Below are positions 39,711 through 48,294 of a stretch of DNA of 64,000 nt, piece after piece. Position 1 is the stretch's first letter. The number at the start of each line of letters is the position of its first letter. A program made the position numbers and the translations under genes. Origin of the DNA: Bryobacteraceae bacterium (lineage in GTDB: Bacteria > Acidobacteriota > Terriglobia > Bryobacterales > Bryobacteraceae); assembly GCA_030041495.1 (NCBI GenBank), contig JASHNT010000103.1:1-64000 (forward strand). The letters run 5' to 3'. The notes under the pieces are model-generated. The model worked only from the letters and a program-made list of their open reading frames with translations, made no database searches and had not been told where the DNA came from.

Positions 39711-40678
39711 CCGATCTGCCCGTGAATGTTCGCCACCGGATTCGGCACGTCCCCTCCGCCGAACCACACGCGCACGGTGTCGCCGTCGACGAGCACCGTC
39801 GGATCGCAGACGACCATTTTGTCCCAGGCTTGCTCGCCGCCGACCGCAGTGAAGCCTGGCTCGCGCTCCCAATGCACTCCATCGTTCGACCGCGCCAACC
39901 CGAGCCTTCGGTGCTCCGCGCGGTCGCGCCCGGTGTACAGCATCCAATAGGACCCCCCCGAGCTCCACACCGCCGGCTCGCCCAATCCGTTTTCGTCGAA
40001 GGAATCCCTCCCGCCCAGCTCCAGCACCGGATTCGTCCGCAGCTTTTCCCACGTGACTCCGTCACGCGACCGCGCCACTCCCAGCGTCTGCCTTCGTGCT
40101 CGGTCCTGCCCCAGAAAGAACAGGTAGAAGTACTCGCCGCGCCGGATCACATAAGGATCGGCCGCGCCGCGCTCATCAAAGCTCCCGCGAGGCCCAGGGG
40201 ACACAGCCAACTTCGGCGACTCCTCAAATGTGAGCCCATCCTTCGACCGCGCCAGCGCGATCCCCGGAGGGTCCCCCGCGACGTACCAATATAATATCTC
40301 GCCATTCTCCACCAGCGCGGAGCCATTGCTTCCCTGCCCGGCTTCGCCCGCTCCCGAAAGCACCCGCCCGAGCTTCTTCCAAGTCGACCCGTCCGTCGAT
40401 GTCGCAGCTCCCGTGCCCCAATTCTTCCCATCGAAGCCCGAATACAAATTCCAAAGCGAATCTTTGAAGCGGAAGACCGAAGGATTCAGAACATCCACCG
40501 AGTCCCACATCCCCGGGTCAGCGCCCAGCACCGGCTGCGCAGCCGCCTGCCAGACGAACGGCACGCGCGGCCCGCCCGCATCGGGCGCAGGCAACGTAAA
40601 ATCCGCATACCTCCCGCACCCCGTCAGCGCCAGGCAGGCTAATAATAATCTTTGTTTATTTGCGTTTATTAGCGGCAA
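39686..40678 (-). CDS. lipoprotein with GH43/GH32-type beta-propeller
   Basis: A 330-residue lipoprotein: TTG start, a short signal with lipobox LTGC, then a five-bladed propeller. Blade motifs repeat as NPSVFRFKDSLWNLYSGFDG, ADPYVIRRGEYFYLFFLGQD, EPAVWSSGGSYWMLYTGRD and CDPTVLVDGDTVRVWFGGG, each with the Asp or Asn seen in GH32/43/62/68 folds. It may bind or cleave a polysaccharide at the outer membrane; catalytic acids are not certain. The first codons come from an AT-rich decamer-like repeat. Its end overlaps the nuclease gene by 25 bases. Confidence 0.75.
   Translation of the reverse strand: MPLINANKQRLLLACLALTGCGRYADFTLPAPDAGGPRVPFVWQAAAQPVLGADPGMWDSVDVLNPSVFRFKDSLWNLYSGFDGKNWGTGAATSTDGSTWKKLGRVLSGAGEAGQGSNGSALVENGEILYWYVAGDPPGIALARSKDGLTFEESPKLAVSPGPRGSFDERGAADPYVIRRGEYFYLFFLGQDRARRQTLGVARSRDGVTWEKLRTNPVLELGGRDSFDENGLGEPAVWSSGGSYWMLYTGRDRAEHRRLGLARSNDGVHWEREPGFTAVGGEQAWDKMVVCDPTVLVDGDTVRVWFGGGDVPNPVANIHGQIGYATLRGK
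40640..40675. repeat. AT-rich decamer-like element (CTAATAAACG type)
   Basis: On the minus strand it reads CTAATAAACG, CAAATAAACA and AAGATTATTA followed by TTAGCC. These decamers resemble those at 39051-39080 and are as AT-rich. The element codes for part of the lipoprotein signal peptide (ANKQRLLLA), so either it was captured or the true start is further downstream. Confidence 0.55.
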
Positions 40679-40685
40679 AGTCTAT

Positions 40686-41813
40686 TCACACCGGCAACCG
40701 CAGCTCGATCTTCGATCCTTCGCCCGGCTTCGATTCGATCACCAGCTCGCCTCCCAGCATCCGCACCCTCCGCCGGATGCTGATGGGTCCCAGCCGCAGA
40801 GCCTCTAACTCCTCCAGAGTGAATCGCCCGCTGAAGGGAAATCCTTTGCCGTTGTCTTCCACCGTGACTTCCAGCTTCTGGCCCACGCGCCGGGCGGTCA
40901 CGGCTACTCGCGTCGCGCCGGAATGCTTCTGGATGTTGTTGAGCGTTTCGCGCACAATCTGTAAAATCTCCAGCGCGACCTCGGTTGCCGAAGGATCGTG
41001 AAACTCTTCCGCGCTGAACGTCGAAAAAATTCCGGCGTCGCGCTGGAACGATTCCACCATGCGGCTCAGCGACGTGCTCAGGCTCATGCCTTCGTCCGCC
41101 GGACGCATGCTGCGCACGAAGCTGCGCAGGTCGGCGACCTGCCCGCGGCACAGATCCTGAAGCTGGCGCAGTTCCTCTTCCGCCGCCGCCGGGTCGCGCG
41201 CCATCAATTTCTTGATCACCTCCAGCCGCATCTGGAAGCTGATGAAGCTTTGCAGCGGGCCGTCATGAAAATCCGCGGCGATCCTTTGGCGCTCCGCTTC
41301 GCGCGCCCCTTCGGCTTGGGAGCGGATGATCAGGTTGTTGCGCAGCAGCAAGGACATGCGCTCATCCAGATACTTTTTGTAGAGCGCAAGGCTGACCGCA
41401 GCGGCGCCCGCCGCAAGCACCGTCCAGATCAGAGCCGGCGTCGAGGGAGACGGCAGCATCACCGCCAGCACCAAGACCACCGCCGCGGCGGAAACCGTGC
41501 GCGCCAGATCCTGCAACAGGCATACCGAGGCGAGCAGATAGCCGGCGGCCATCGCCGGCATCCACGCTCCCGGCGCAACTGCGCTCCACAATCCGAAGTA
41601 CAGCGTGTCGGCCAGGATACCCACCGGCGACCGCATGGCTTTGTCGAAGCGCACTTCCGCCAGCGCGCCCAGCGAGTACGCGAAGTAGGCCGCCAGCAGC
41701 AGTGTCATCCAGGTGACGTGCAGACCCGCGGTGAGTCCGTACCAGCCGAGGCAGGCGGCGGCCAGCACCGAGCGCGCGATCCGAAGGCTCAACCGCCCCC
41801 GATAAGGAATCAT
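40686..41813 (-). CDS. NarL-type sensor histidine kinase
   Basis: A 375-residue membrane sensor kinase. The N-terminal 130 residues form about five hydrophobic helices with no recognised ligand domain. A helical linker follows, then the HisKA_3 dimerisation region with RIAADFHDGPLQSFISF and the HATPase_c domain (LNNIQKHSGATRVAVT, EDNGKGFPF). It would autophosphorylate on the histidine of DFHDGP and pass it to a NarL/FixJ regulator, but none is adjacent. ATG 41813 begins four bases after the upstream stop; the longer frame overlaps the methyltransferase gene. Confidence 0.9.
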   Translation of the reverse strand: MIPYRGRLSLRIARSVLAAACLGWYGLTAGLHVTWMTLLLAAYFAYSLGALAEVRFDKAMRSPVGILADTLYFGLWSAVAPGAWMPAMAAGYLLASVCLLQDLARTVSAAAVVLVLAVMLPSPSTPALIWTVLAAGAAAVSLALYKKYLDERMSLLLRNNLIIRSQAEGAREAERQRIAADFHDGPLQSFISFQMRLEVIKKLMARDPAAAEEELRQLQDLCRGQVADLRSFVRSMRPADEGMSLSTSLSRMVESFQRDAGIFSTFSAEEFHDPSATEVALEILQIVRETLNNIQKHSGATRVAVTARRVGQKLEVTVEDNGKGFPFSGRFTLEELEALRLGPISIRRRVRMLGGELVIESKPGEGSKIELRLPV

Positions 41814-41814
41814 G

Positions 41815-42396
41815 TCACCGGCGGTATAAGTACAATTCGTGCGCCCGTCCTTCGCCGTCGTCATCTATGTCGACGGTCCGTTCGGGCTTCCAGGCAGCGA
41901 ACTGGAAATCGTGGGCGACGATGCGGGCGCCCCTCCTGAGCTGTCTCTCCAGGATCGGCGTAACCATCTCCGTGGCCACGGGCAGCAAATACACGGTCAG
42001 TAGATCGGCGGACGAATAATCCTGCTTCAGAAGATCTCCATGAATAATGTACGCCGTGTTGGACAACCCCAGGCTCTTGATCCGCTCCATGCTTTGCTTG
42101 TACAGCGAATCGTCCAACTCGACGCCGATGGCCTTTGCCTTATACTTCCGCGCCGCGTCGATCACGATCCGCCCGTCGCCCGAGCCCAGGTCGAACATCG
42201 TCTCACCGGCCTTTAGCTCGCCCAGCTTCAGCATCTGGTCGACAATCGTTTCCGGAGTCGGGAAATAGGGCGCCAGCTTCTCGCCCTTGTCCTGCTTGGA
42301 AGATGCGGGTTTGGAAGAATCCTGCTGCGCCGGAAGGAAAGCCGCGCCGAGAAACGCCACCAACGCAACGGGAACGATGGCAACCAAAGCGCGCAT
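41815..42396 (-). CDS. secreted SAM-dependent methyltransferase-like protein
   Basis: A 193-residue protein with a hydrophobic signal or anchor (residues 1-22) followed by a class I methyltransferase fold: TMFDLGSGDGRIVIDAARKY (SAM motif I), GVELDDSLY and HGDLLKQDYSSADLLTVYLLP. A methyltransferase carrying an export signal is unusual, but similar acidobacterial proteins exist. The ATG at 42396 overlaps the TGA of the upstream gene. It is followed by the histidine kinase gene, one base on. Confidence 0.82.
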   Translation of the reverse strand: MRALVAIVPVALVAFLGAAFLPAQQDSSKPASSKQDKGEKLAPYFPTPETIVDQMLKLGELKAGETMFDLGSGDGRIVIDAARKYKAKAIGVELDDSLYKQSMERIKSLGLSNTAYIIHGDLLKQDYSSADLLTVYLLPVATEMVTPILERQLRRGARIVAHDFQFAAWKPERTVDIDDDGEGRAHELYLYRR

Positions 42397-44333
42397 CAAG
42401 GTTCAATATATACCCGCACGGGATTGCTCGCGTGGCCTCCCGCCACGATACTCAACTCCGCGGGCCCGTAGTTAACCAGCTTCGGCAGCTCGACTTCCAC
42501 CAGGTAAATTCCGGTGTAGCCCGGCGCCAGCACCTGCCGGGTCACTGCGAGCGGGTTGCCGTTCAGATACGCGGTCACGGGCGCGGCAACAGCCGGCGGA
42601 TCGTCGGCTGGCGCAGGCTTTCCGGCCGGCCAATCCGGAATGACGCGGCCCAATCCGGTAGCCAGAATTTGCATGCGCCCCCGCGAATGCGCCGGATTCG
42701 ACGCGTCCAGCATCGTGCCGGTGGTCGCATCCACCAGCATGGGAGTGCCGTCCGGAGCCACCAGGATTCCGGGCGAGGTCGCGGCCAAGGGCAGCAGCGT
42801 TCCGATTTGCCTGCCCTCCGCCGGCACCAGGGACAGCGCCAGCGTGTCTCCTGTCGCTCCGTACGGAATCTGGATCTGGGATTCGGCGTCGGTGGTGGCC
42901 AGCACCGGCACCAGCAAATCGCCCGCCTGCGCCGATGTCACTCTTGCCCCGCGCACACTCATCAGCGACCCCGGCGCCGCCGCGCGGGCAATAAGGTCGG
43001 CCGTGCTCACCACTTTCGGATCGCCCAGACGGTGCGGCGCAAGCGTCGAATACACCCCGAAGCCTTCCACCGCGGCCCAAAGCTGGTTGTCGCCGGAATC
43101 CAGCCGGACATCGGTCACCGGCGCTTGCGGCAGACCGGTCATCGGCTGCCATTGCCCGGGAAATCGGAGTTGCGTCACGTCAGTGCGGGTGAAGAAAACT
43201 CCAGCATCGCTGGCAACGTAGATCGCCCCGCTTTCCAGCGACACCGCCACTCCGTGCACCGCCGCATCGGGAAGATTGTTGGTGATGGGGTCCCAATTCG
43301 CGCCGCCGTTGACCGTGTGCAGCACATGCTGAACCGTCATCCCGGCGGGCGCGTTTTGCGGCCGCGCGCCCAGCACCGCAACCGCGATCCGCGCATCGTT
43401 GGGATCTACCCAGAACCGCTCCACCTTTCCGGCGTTTTGCACCGAAGTCTGCAACGGCGCGTTGCTCCCGTCGGAGACGATGATGCGGCCGTCTTGTGTG
43501 CCCTGGTAGATGGTCGAGCCGCTCTGCGCGAAAGCCGTCACATTCAGAGCCCGGCGGATTTGCGCCTCGCGCACGGATTCTTGATTCACCACCGGCCGCC
43601 ACGCCTGTTTTTCTCCCGGCTCCCATTCGAGCGTCAAATTCCCCGCAACCTCAATCTCAGTTCCGCGATCTCCCGCGGGCAGAGCCCACAGCCGCAGCGC
43701 TTGAAGATTGGGCAAGCCGTCGTTCAATCCGCTCCAGGTCTTGCCGCCGTCCAGCGACCGGAACACTCCGGCCGAGGTCGCCGCCGTCACTTCATTCGGA
43801 TCGCGAGGCGAAACCGCCAGGTCCCGCACCCCTTCGCCAATGATCGACCGGCCCTGATAACCGGTGACGTTATCCCAGTTCGCGCCCCCATCCTGGGATT
43901 GGTAGACGAACGTTCCGAACGCGTACATAGTCGACCGCTCGCCATTGAATCCCTGCAAGTGCGCGGCCGGTTCCGGCAAATTGGTCCCTTCGCTGGAGAG
44001 ATCGGAGGAGGCCGGAACCTCGGCTCCGGATCCGGCCCACTTCTCGAAGTCACTGGTCTCAAACGTTTTACTTGCCGCGCTGGCGTACAGAATCGAGCCG
44101 TCGGCCGAATACCACACGCGATCCACCGCGCCCGTCGCCAAACCCGCCAGCGACAGATCCTCCAGCGAATTCCCAACGTGGTACCAATCCGGGGCTGTCG
44201 CAGGCGCGGATGCCTGGGCCCAAGCGCCTTCCGAGCCAGCCACCAGCATGCCGAGTGTGACGCCCACGACTGTGACGCAGTGGACCAGTACTGTGGCCAG
44301 CCTACTCATCGATTGAGTCCATTGTACCCTCAT
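42396..44333 (-). CDS. secreted BNR/propeller protein with TIGR03437 C-terminal domain
   Basis: A 645-residue exported protein. After a long signal region (about residues 9-40) come repeated BNR-type segments (VYQSQDGGANWDNV, VFRSLDGGKTWSGL, VLHTVNGGANWDPI, with other blades between), which form a beta-propeller. From about residue 430 a TIGR03437 domain typical of Solibacter follows (APGSLMSVRG, IQIPYGATG, MQILATGLGRV, YLVEVELP). Such domains occur at the ends of exported acidobacterial proteins. Function is probably adhesion or carbohydrate binding; no catalytic residues are seen. Probably co-transcribed with the methyltransferase. Confidence 0.85.
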   Translation of the reverse strand: MRVQWTQSMSRLATVLVHCVTVVGVTLGMLVAGSEGAWAQASAPATAPDWYHVGNSLEDLSLAGLATGAVDRVWYSADGSILYASAASKTFETSDFEKWAGSGAEVPASSDLSSEGTNLPEPAAHLQGFNGERSTMYAFGTFVYQSQDGGANWDNVTGYQGRSIIGEGVRDLAVSPRDPNEVTAATSAGVFRSLDGGKTWSGLNDGLPNLQALRLWALPAGDRGTEIEVAGNLTLEWEPGEKQAWRPVVNQESVREAQIRRALNVTAFAQSGSTIYQGTQDGRIIVSDGSNAPLQTSVQNAGKVERFWVDPNDARIAVAVLGARPQNAPAGMTVQHVLHTVNGGANWDPITNNLPDAAVHGVAVSLESGAIYVASDAGVFFTRTDVTQLRFPGQWQPMTGLPQAPVTDVRLDSGDNQLWAAVEGFGVYSTLAPHRLGDPKVVSTADLIARAAAPGSLMSVRGARVTSAQAGDLLVPVLATTDAESQIQIPYGATGDTLALSLVPAEGRQIGTLLPLAATSPGILVAPDGTPMLVDATTGTMLDASNPAHSRGRMQILATGLGRVIPDWPAGKPAPADDPPAVAAPVTAYLNGNPLAVTRQVLAPGYTGIYLVEVELPKLVNYGPAELSIVAGGHASNPVRVYIEP

Positions 44334-44472
44334 CTATCGGCATTTCCGCTCCGAAACTGCTGATTCCAGTAATCCTTGGGAAAGAATCTTGCACCGGAAA
44401 TGCAATTGCAGCGCGCCACTTATGTTAGACTGAGCTTTTCTTGTCGGGTTCACCAGTTTTACGAACCCAGGG

Positions 44473-45324
44473 ATGCGTTTATCCATGCGGCGCCCTTACA
44501 GCACGCGGACGGTGGAGCTGTCGCTCTTGCTGGCAGTTACAGCCTCTCTGTGTCTGGCCCAGTACCCTTATATCCCCTCCAACGCCGGTAATTACTCGGC
44601 GCACGTCATCAGCGCGTCCGGCCAAATCTCGCTGTACAAGAATTCCCAACTGATCGCTCTGTCCACCGGCGACACCGTGCAGGTCACCCAGACCATCATC
44701 GCCGGAAACGACGGCCATGCAACCTTGCAGGTCTCCGACGGCAGCACCATTGAAATTTATCCCAACTCCGAGCTCGTGTTCCGTAAGAACACCGGCGATT
44801 GGAAGGATCTCCTCGACGTCATCATCGGACGGATCCGCGTGCACATCGAACACTTCGGCAACGTCCCCAATCCCAACCGCATCATGACCCCGACCGCCGT
44901 GATCTCCGTGCGCGGAACAACCTTCGACGTCAGCGTGGATGAGGATGACGAGACCACCGAAGTCGACGTCGAAGAAGGCACCGTCGTGGTGCAGCACGCT
45001 CTGTTGCCCAGCGACCGCGTCGCCACGCTGCACACCGGTGAATCGATCAAGGTCTACAAGAACGTGCCGATCGCTTCGTCCGCCCTGGATAAGAACACCA
45101 TCGCCCGGTACGTGATCCAGTTCCTGCGCGATGCCGCCCTGACCATGGGAGGGCGCGCGCCCAAGCTGAATATTCCCGTGGGAGGCAGCGCCGGCGACGG
45201 CTGCAAGCCCGGTCTGCCAGGATGCGGAGGAACCAGCGGAACGGGCGGCAGCGGGTCTTCGCCCGGAACAGTGCCGGTGCCTCCACCCCCGCCCCCACCC
45301 CCGCCGCCGCCTCCGGCCAATTGA
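44473..45324 (+). CDS. FecR-domain protein with polyproline tail
   Basis: A 283-residue secreted protein with a signal peptide (about residues 12-29). A FecR domain follows: HVISASGQISLYKNSQL, GDTVQVTQTIIAGNDGHATLQV and the core VISVRGTTFDVSVDEDDETTEVDVEEGTVVVQ. Stand-alone FecR domains are often peptidoglycan- or carbohydrate-linked, without an iron role. The C-terminus is a Gly/Ser-rich linker, two cysteines, and a run of more than ten prolines ending PAN. The rest of the function is unknown. Confidence 0.85.
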   Translation: MRLSMRRPYSTRTVELSLLLAVTASLCLAQYPYIPSNAGNYSAHVISASGQISLYKNSQLIALSTGDTVQVTQTIIAGNDGHATLQVSDGSTIEIYPNSELVFRKNTGDWKDLLDVIIGRIRVHIEHFGNVPNPNRIMTPTAVISVRGTTFDVSVDEDDETTEVDVEEGTVVVQHALLPSDRVATLHTGESIKVYKNVPIASSALDKNTIARYVIQFLRDAALTMGGRAPKLNIPVGGSAGDGCKPGLPGCGGTSGTGGSGSSPGTVPVPPPPPPPPPPPPAN

Positions 45325-45339
45325 GGGAGCCGTCCCGCT

Positions 45340-45367
45340 GCTGAACCCTGAAGGCTGACCGCTGAAA
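45340..45367. repeat. four tandem heptamers (GCTGAAC type)
   Basis: GCTGAAC, CCTGAAG, GCTGACC and GCTGAAA follow one another between the convergent FecR and STAS genes. AAGGCT and AGCCTT nearby could form a small stem, which may help end transcription, but no T-run is present. Short tandem heptamers of this form are seen between genes in related genomes. Confidence 0.55.
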
Positions 45368-45373
45368 GCCTTC

Positions 45374-45733
45374 CTACGCGCTCGCCGCGCGAAAACTCCG
45401 GCAAGCCGAATCCACATCGGGATGCATTTGCACGATACGGTCCAGGTGCACCGTCTCGAACACCTTTAGCACGGTGCCCTGCGCCCCGGCCACGCGCATC
45501 TGGCCGCCGGCCTGCTCCATATGCGCGTGACAGGTCACCAGCATGCCGATGCCGGAGCTGTCGATGGCGTTCAATCCGGCAAGATCCACAATCAAACGCC
45601 GCGAGCCTTCGTCGATCAGCCGCTTGATCGTGTTCTCGATCGACAGCAGAGTGTTGCCGAGGTTCAAGCGCCCGGCGATTTCCAGCACGGTGATGTCCGG
45701 CTCGATGTGACGGGTTTTGGTTTCGGTGATCAT
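45374..45733 (-). CDS. STAS-domain anti-sigma factor antagonist
   Basis: A 119-residue single-domain STAS protein (SpoIIAA-like). The phosphorylatable serine is in LNAIDSSGIGMLV, preceded by RRLIVDLAGL. It would be controlled by a serine kinase/phosphatase pair and release a sigma factor from its anti-sigma partner. Neither partner is near. ATG 45733 is chosen because the longer frame overlaps the divergent gene and has no STAS similarity. Confidence 0.9.
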   Translation of the reverse strand: MITETKTRHIEPDITVLEIAGRLNLGNTLLSIENTIKRLIDEGSRRLIVDLAGLNAIDSSGIGMLVTCHAHMEQAGGQMRVAGAQGTVLKVFETVHLDRIVQMHPDVDSACRSFRAASA

Positions 45734-45782
45734 CGGTGAGGCGATTGTAGCAGATGTTTTATGCAACACTGGCGGTAGGACC

Positions 45783-46388
45783 ATGCGAACTCCTCCAGTG
45801 TTTCCTGCGTTCCTCCTCCTGGCCTTGGCAGCCGGCGCGCAAGCCCAGCCGCCGGCCGCAGCACCCGCCGCCCAGCAGCCCAGCACGGCTCCGGTCTGGG
45901 ACACCTCCAAAGTGGTGGCCGCGTTCTCCAATCAAGCCGCGCGGCTCAAGCCCATCCTGGACCAGTTGACTCCGCGGGAATGGGTTTCCAAGGGCGCGCC
46001 CCAAGCCTACGTCGCGCAGTGGGAGTCCATTCGTAAGGAGCTTGAATACGTCACCCAGTCCGCCCAGTCCTTCGAAAACGACCCGGAGCGTCTCACCCTG
46101 GCGCTCGATACCTACTTTCGCTGGCAGCGCCTGGCTTCGGATCTGTCGTCGCTGGTCGAAGGCGTGCGGCATTATCAGAACCCCGCGGTCGGCGACCTGA
46201 TGGTAGCCGTGCTGGGGGAGAACTCCACCAACCGCGATCTGCTCCAGCAGCACATCACCGATCTGGCGGCGCAAAAGGAACAGGAGTTCGCAGTGGTCGA
46301 TGAGGAAGCGCAGCGCTGCCGCGGCATAGTCACGCGCCCGCAGTCGCGCCCGGCTTCGCCCAAGCCCCCGCCCGCCAAACCACAATGA
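45783..46388 (+). CDS. secreted hypothetical protein
   Basis: A 201-residue protein with a signal peptide (FPAFLLLALAAGAQAQ), a proline/alanine-rich linker, then a helical domain with WDTSKVVAAFSNQAARLKPILDQLTPREWVSKGAP and LSSLVEGVRHYQNPAVGDLM. The C-terminal end is proline-rich (RPASPKPPPAKP). No family is recognised. It starts 50 bases from the divergent STAS gene and its stop overlaps the next ATG by four bases. Confidence 0.7.
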   Translation: MRTPPVFPAFLLLALAAGAQAQPPAAAPAAQQPSTAPVWDTSKVVAAFSNQAARLKPILDQLTPREWVSKGAPQAYVAQWESIRKELEYVTQSAQSFENDPERLTLALDTYFRWQRLASDLSSLVEGVRHYQNPAVGDLMVAVLGENSTNRDLLQQHITDLAAQKEQEFAVVDEEAQRCRGIVTRPQSRPASPKPPPAKPQ

Positions 46389-46570
46389 GTGAGACGCCGA
46401 AAATGACCGAAAGCAGTAATACGACAACCTTTGCCTGCAGCATCTGCGGGGAGCCCGCCACCGAAATCTGCGTCTATTGCACCAAGGATTGCTGTCCCAA
46501 TCACCGTTGCGAGAAATGCCAGCGCTGCAGCGATTGCTGCCAGTGCGAGTTCCGCCGGAATATCGACTGA
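46385..46570 (+). CDS. small cysteine-rich zinc-binding protein
   Basis: A 61-residue protein with 11 cysteines and one histidine in a B-box/AN1-like arrangement: CSICGEPATEICVYC, KDCCPNHRCEKC and RCSDCCQCEF. It probably holds two zinc ions. The ATG overlaps the previous stop codon (ATGA), so its product is likely made with the secreted protein. Function unknown; it could be a small adaptor. Confidence 0.75.
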   Translation: MSETPKMTESSNTTTFACSICGEPATEICVYCTKDCCPNHRCEKCQRCSDCCQCEFRRNID

Positions 46571-46604
46571 TATGGCGCGGCGTGTCCGCGCCATGGTAAC
46601 CGGC

Positions 46605-47657
46605 CTACCTGCTGGACAGTTTCTTGGCGGCTTGCGCGATGATCGTCTCGCGGTCCCCGCGCGCCCAGGCGTCGCGCAACTGCTGCTCCGGAATGCCCGC
46701 CACGCGCCCCAGCAACAGGTAGGCCGGCAGAGCGTGCTCCAGCGTCTTCCAGCGCGACATCTCTTCGAGCGACGGCAACGCCCGCATCCGGAGCTGGTCC
46801 AGCACCGCCGGATCGCGGGAATCGGTCAGGATCTGCAGCACTCCCAAAGCCCGCGTGCGGTCCGTCCAGGAAAGCGAGTTCAGCATCTCGATGAACCAGG
46901 TCGCCTCCACTTTGACGCCTGCAATCGCGAACGCCAGCAGGCTGCGCGCGGCGTTGACCCGCACTCCCTGATCGGCGTCGCGCAAGGCGTACTGCAGGTC
47001 GTTGACCACGCTGCTGGGGTCCGGCGCATACCCGATGACATACGCCGCCGTGGCCCTCTCGCCTTCATCCTCGGAATTCCGCAGCACCGCGCGGATCATC
47101 GGCAGATACTCCTTCACCAGCGAGGGAAACATGTCCTCGATCGCGCGCACGTCCGGATCTTCGGAACGGGCATAGCCCTTGGTCAGATCCTCGCGCATCC
47201 GGCCCTGCCGCGATGCGTTGTCGGACGCTTCGATGAAACGCTTGTAAGTCAGCTCAATCTCGTCCGGCAGCATTTCGTCGCCGTCGGGGATGTCGTGCAG
47301 CTCAAAATGAGTCGCTCCGCGCTCCTCGATGCCCACGTACAGAGTCACTTTTGAGCCCTCGCAGCAGACCGCCTCCAGATGCGACTCGACCACGCCGGGA
47401 ATTTCATCCAAGCGCTGCTCGACATCGCCTTTGGCGAGCGGCAAAGGCTCGCCGACGTGAACGTTCAACCCCTTTTCCACCGTAACCAGCGGCACCTTGC
47501 GCAGTCCATAGTAATCGATGGTTCCGATCAGCGGCCCCCGGCTGATATTAGAGGGCAGCTCCGGATCGGGGCGAGCCGGAGTCCTCTGGGCCCACGCCGG
47601 CAAAACCAATGCGACGGCCGCCAGGAAGACGCGCATGCTGGTACCAACGCAGCTCAT
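46605..47657 (-). CDS. secreted protein with POTRA-like and HEAT-like repeats
   Basis: A 350-residue exported protein. After the signal peptide (VFLAAVALVLPAWAQ) comes a POTRA-like segment (GTIDYYGLRKVPLVTVEKGL, VEQRLDEIPGVVESHLEAVC, KVTLYVGIEERG), as in BamA/FtsQ-type proteins. Helical HEAT-like repeats follow (RATAAYVIGYAPD, GVRVNAARSLLAFA, DRTRALGVLQILTDSRD). There is no barrel. It may be a periplasmic scaffold. ATG 47657 is favoured by the ribosome site GGAG five bases before it; the ATG at 47636 would also give the signal peptide. Confidence 0.7.
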   Translation of the reverse strand: MSCVGTSMRVFLAAVALVLPAWAQRTPARPDPELPSNISRGPLIGTIDYYGLRKVPLVTVEKGLNVHVGEPLPLAKGDVEQRLDEIPGVVESHLEAVCCEGSKVTLYVGIEERGATHFELHDIPDGDEMLPDEIELTYKRFIEASDNASRQGRMREDLTKGYARSEDPDVRAIEDMFPSLVKEYLPMIRAVLRNSEDEGERATAAYVIGYAPDPSSVVNDLQYALRDADQGVRVNAARSLLAFAIAGVKVEATWFIEMLNSLSWTDRTRALGVLQILTDSRDPAVLDQLRMRALPSLEEMSRWKTLEHALPAYLLLGRVAGIPEQQLRDAWARGDRETIIAQAAKKLSSR

Positions 47658-47682
47658 CGGTTCTCCGTTACACCAAACTCGA

Positions 47683-48171
47683 TCACGCAAGCTTTTGCGC
47701 CATTTCTCCCACCACCGGCAGCACCCACTGCTGCCGCATGTAGGCACGGTACATCAACAGCAGCCACAGAGCCAGCACGCCCAAACGGAACACCGTCCAG
47801 ATCAGGTGGAACAGCCCATACGAGCCAAACCCTCCCAGAACGTCTCCGAAGACAATGTCGATAACCGCGTCTGCGACGAACACGCCGATCCAGAACAGAA
47901 TCGCCTGAAACGCGTGAAAGCGGACCGTCTTGCTGCGATTGTGCGGCTCGATGAACAGGAACAAGACCCCGGTCAGGATCGGGATCAGATAGCACAGCGC
48001 ACACGCGACGTTTTCCTGTAACCCCGGCATCGCCATCCCCGGCGGCTGGGCCATTGGCGAGGATGGCGGCGGAGGCGCAGCCCCGCCGGGTGCGTCCGGC
48101 GCCGGCGCGCCGCATTTGGCGCAAAATTTCCCTTCGAGCTGGGTACCGCAATGCGAGCAATAAGCAGCCAC
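47683..48171 (-). CDS. zinc-ribbon membrane protein (DUF4870-like)
   Basis: A 162-residue protein. The N-terminus is a zinc ribbon (YCSHCGTQLEGKFCAKCG), followed by a proline-rich linker. Then come three or four membrane helices with the DUF4870-like pattern ACALCYLIPILTGVLFLF and RFHAFQAILFWIGVFV. It is a common membrane protein of unknown role. GTG 48171 is chosen because GGAGGAG lies five to six bases before it; the longer frame starts in the divergent gene's region. Confidence 0.8.
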   Translation of the reverse strand: MAAYCSHCGTQLEGKFCAKCGAPAPDAPGGAAPPPPSSPMAQPPGMAMPGLQENVACALCYLIPILTGVLFLFIEPHNRSKTVRFHAFQAILFWIGVFVADAVIDIVFGDVLGGFGSYGLFHLIWTVFRLGVLALWLLLMYRAYMRQQWVLPVVGEMAQKLA

Positions 48172-48294
48172 GCTTCTCCTCCGCTTCCAGCCTAGCATCC
48201 CGGCAACTTCGTGGATCGGCTCAAACGTTTGAGCCGCCCTTCTCAGAACGCCGTCCGGGCCAATCCGTGATAGAGTCAATCCCTGAAGTCAGAA

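Noticed and set aside
42135-44363. Plus-strand ORF of 742 residues opposite the TIGR03437 protein
   Set aside because: Arginine- and histidine-rich, with no signal or domain; the minus-strand protein has clear BNR repeats and a TIGR03437 end.
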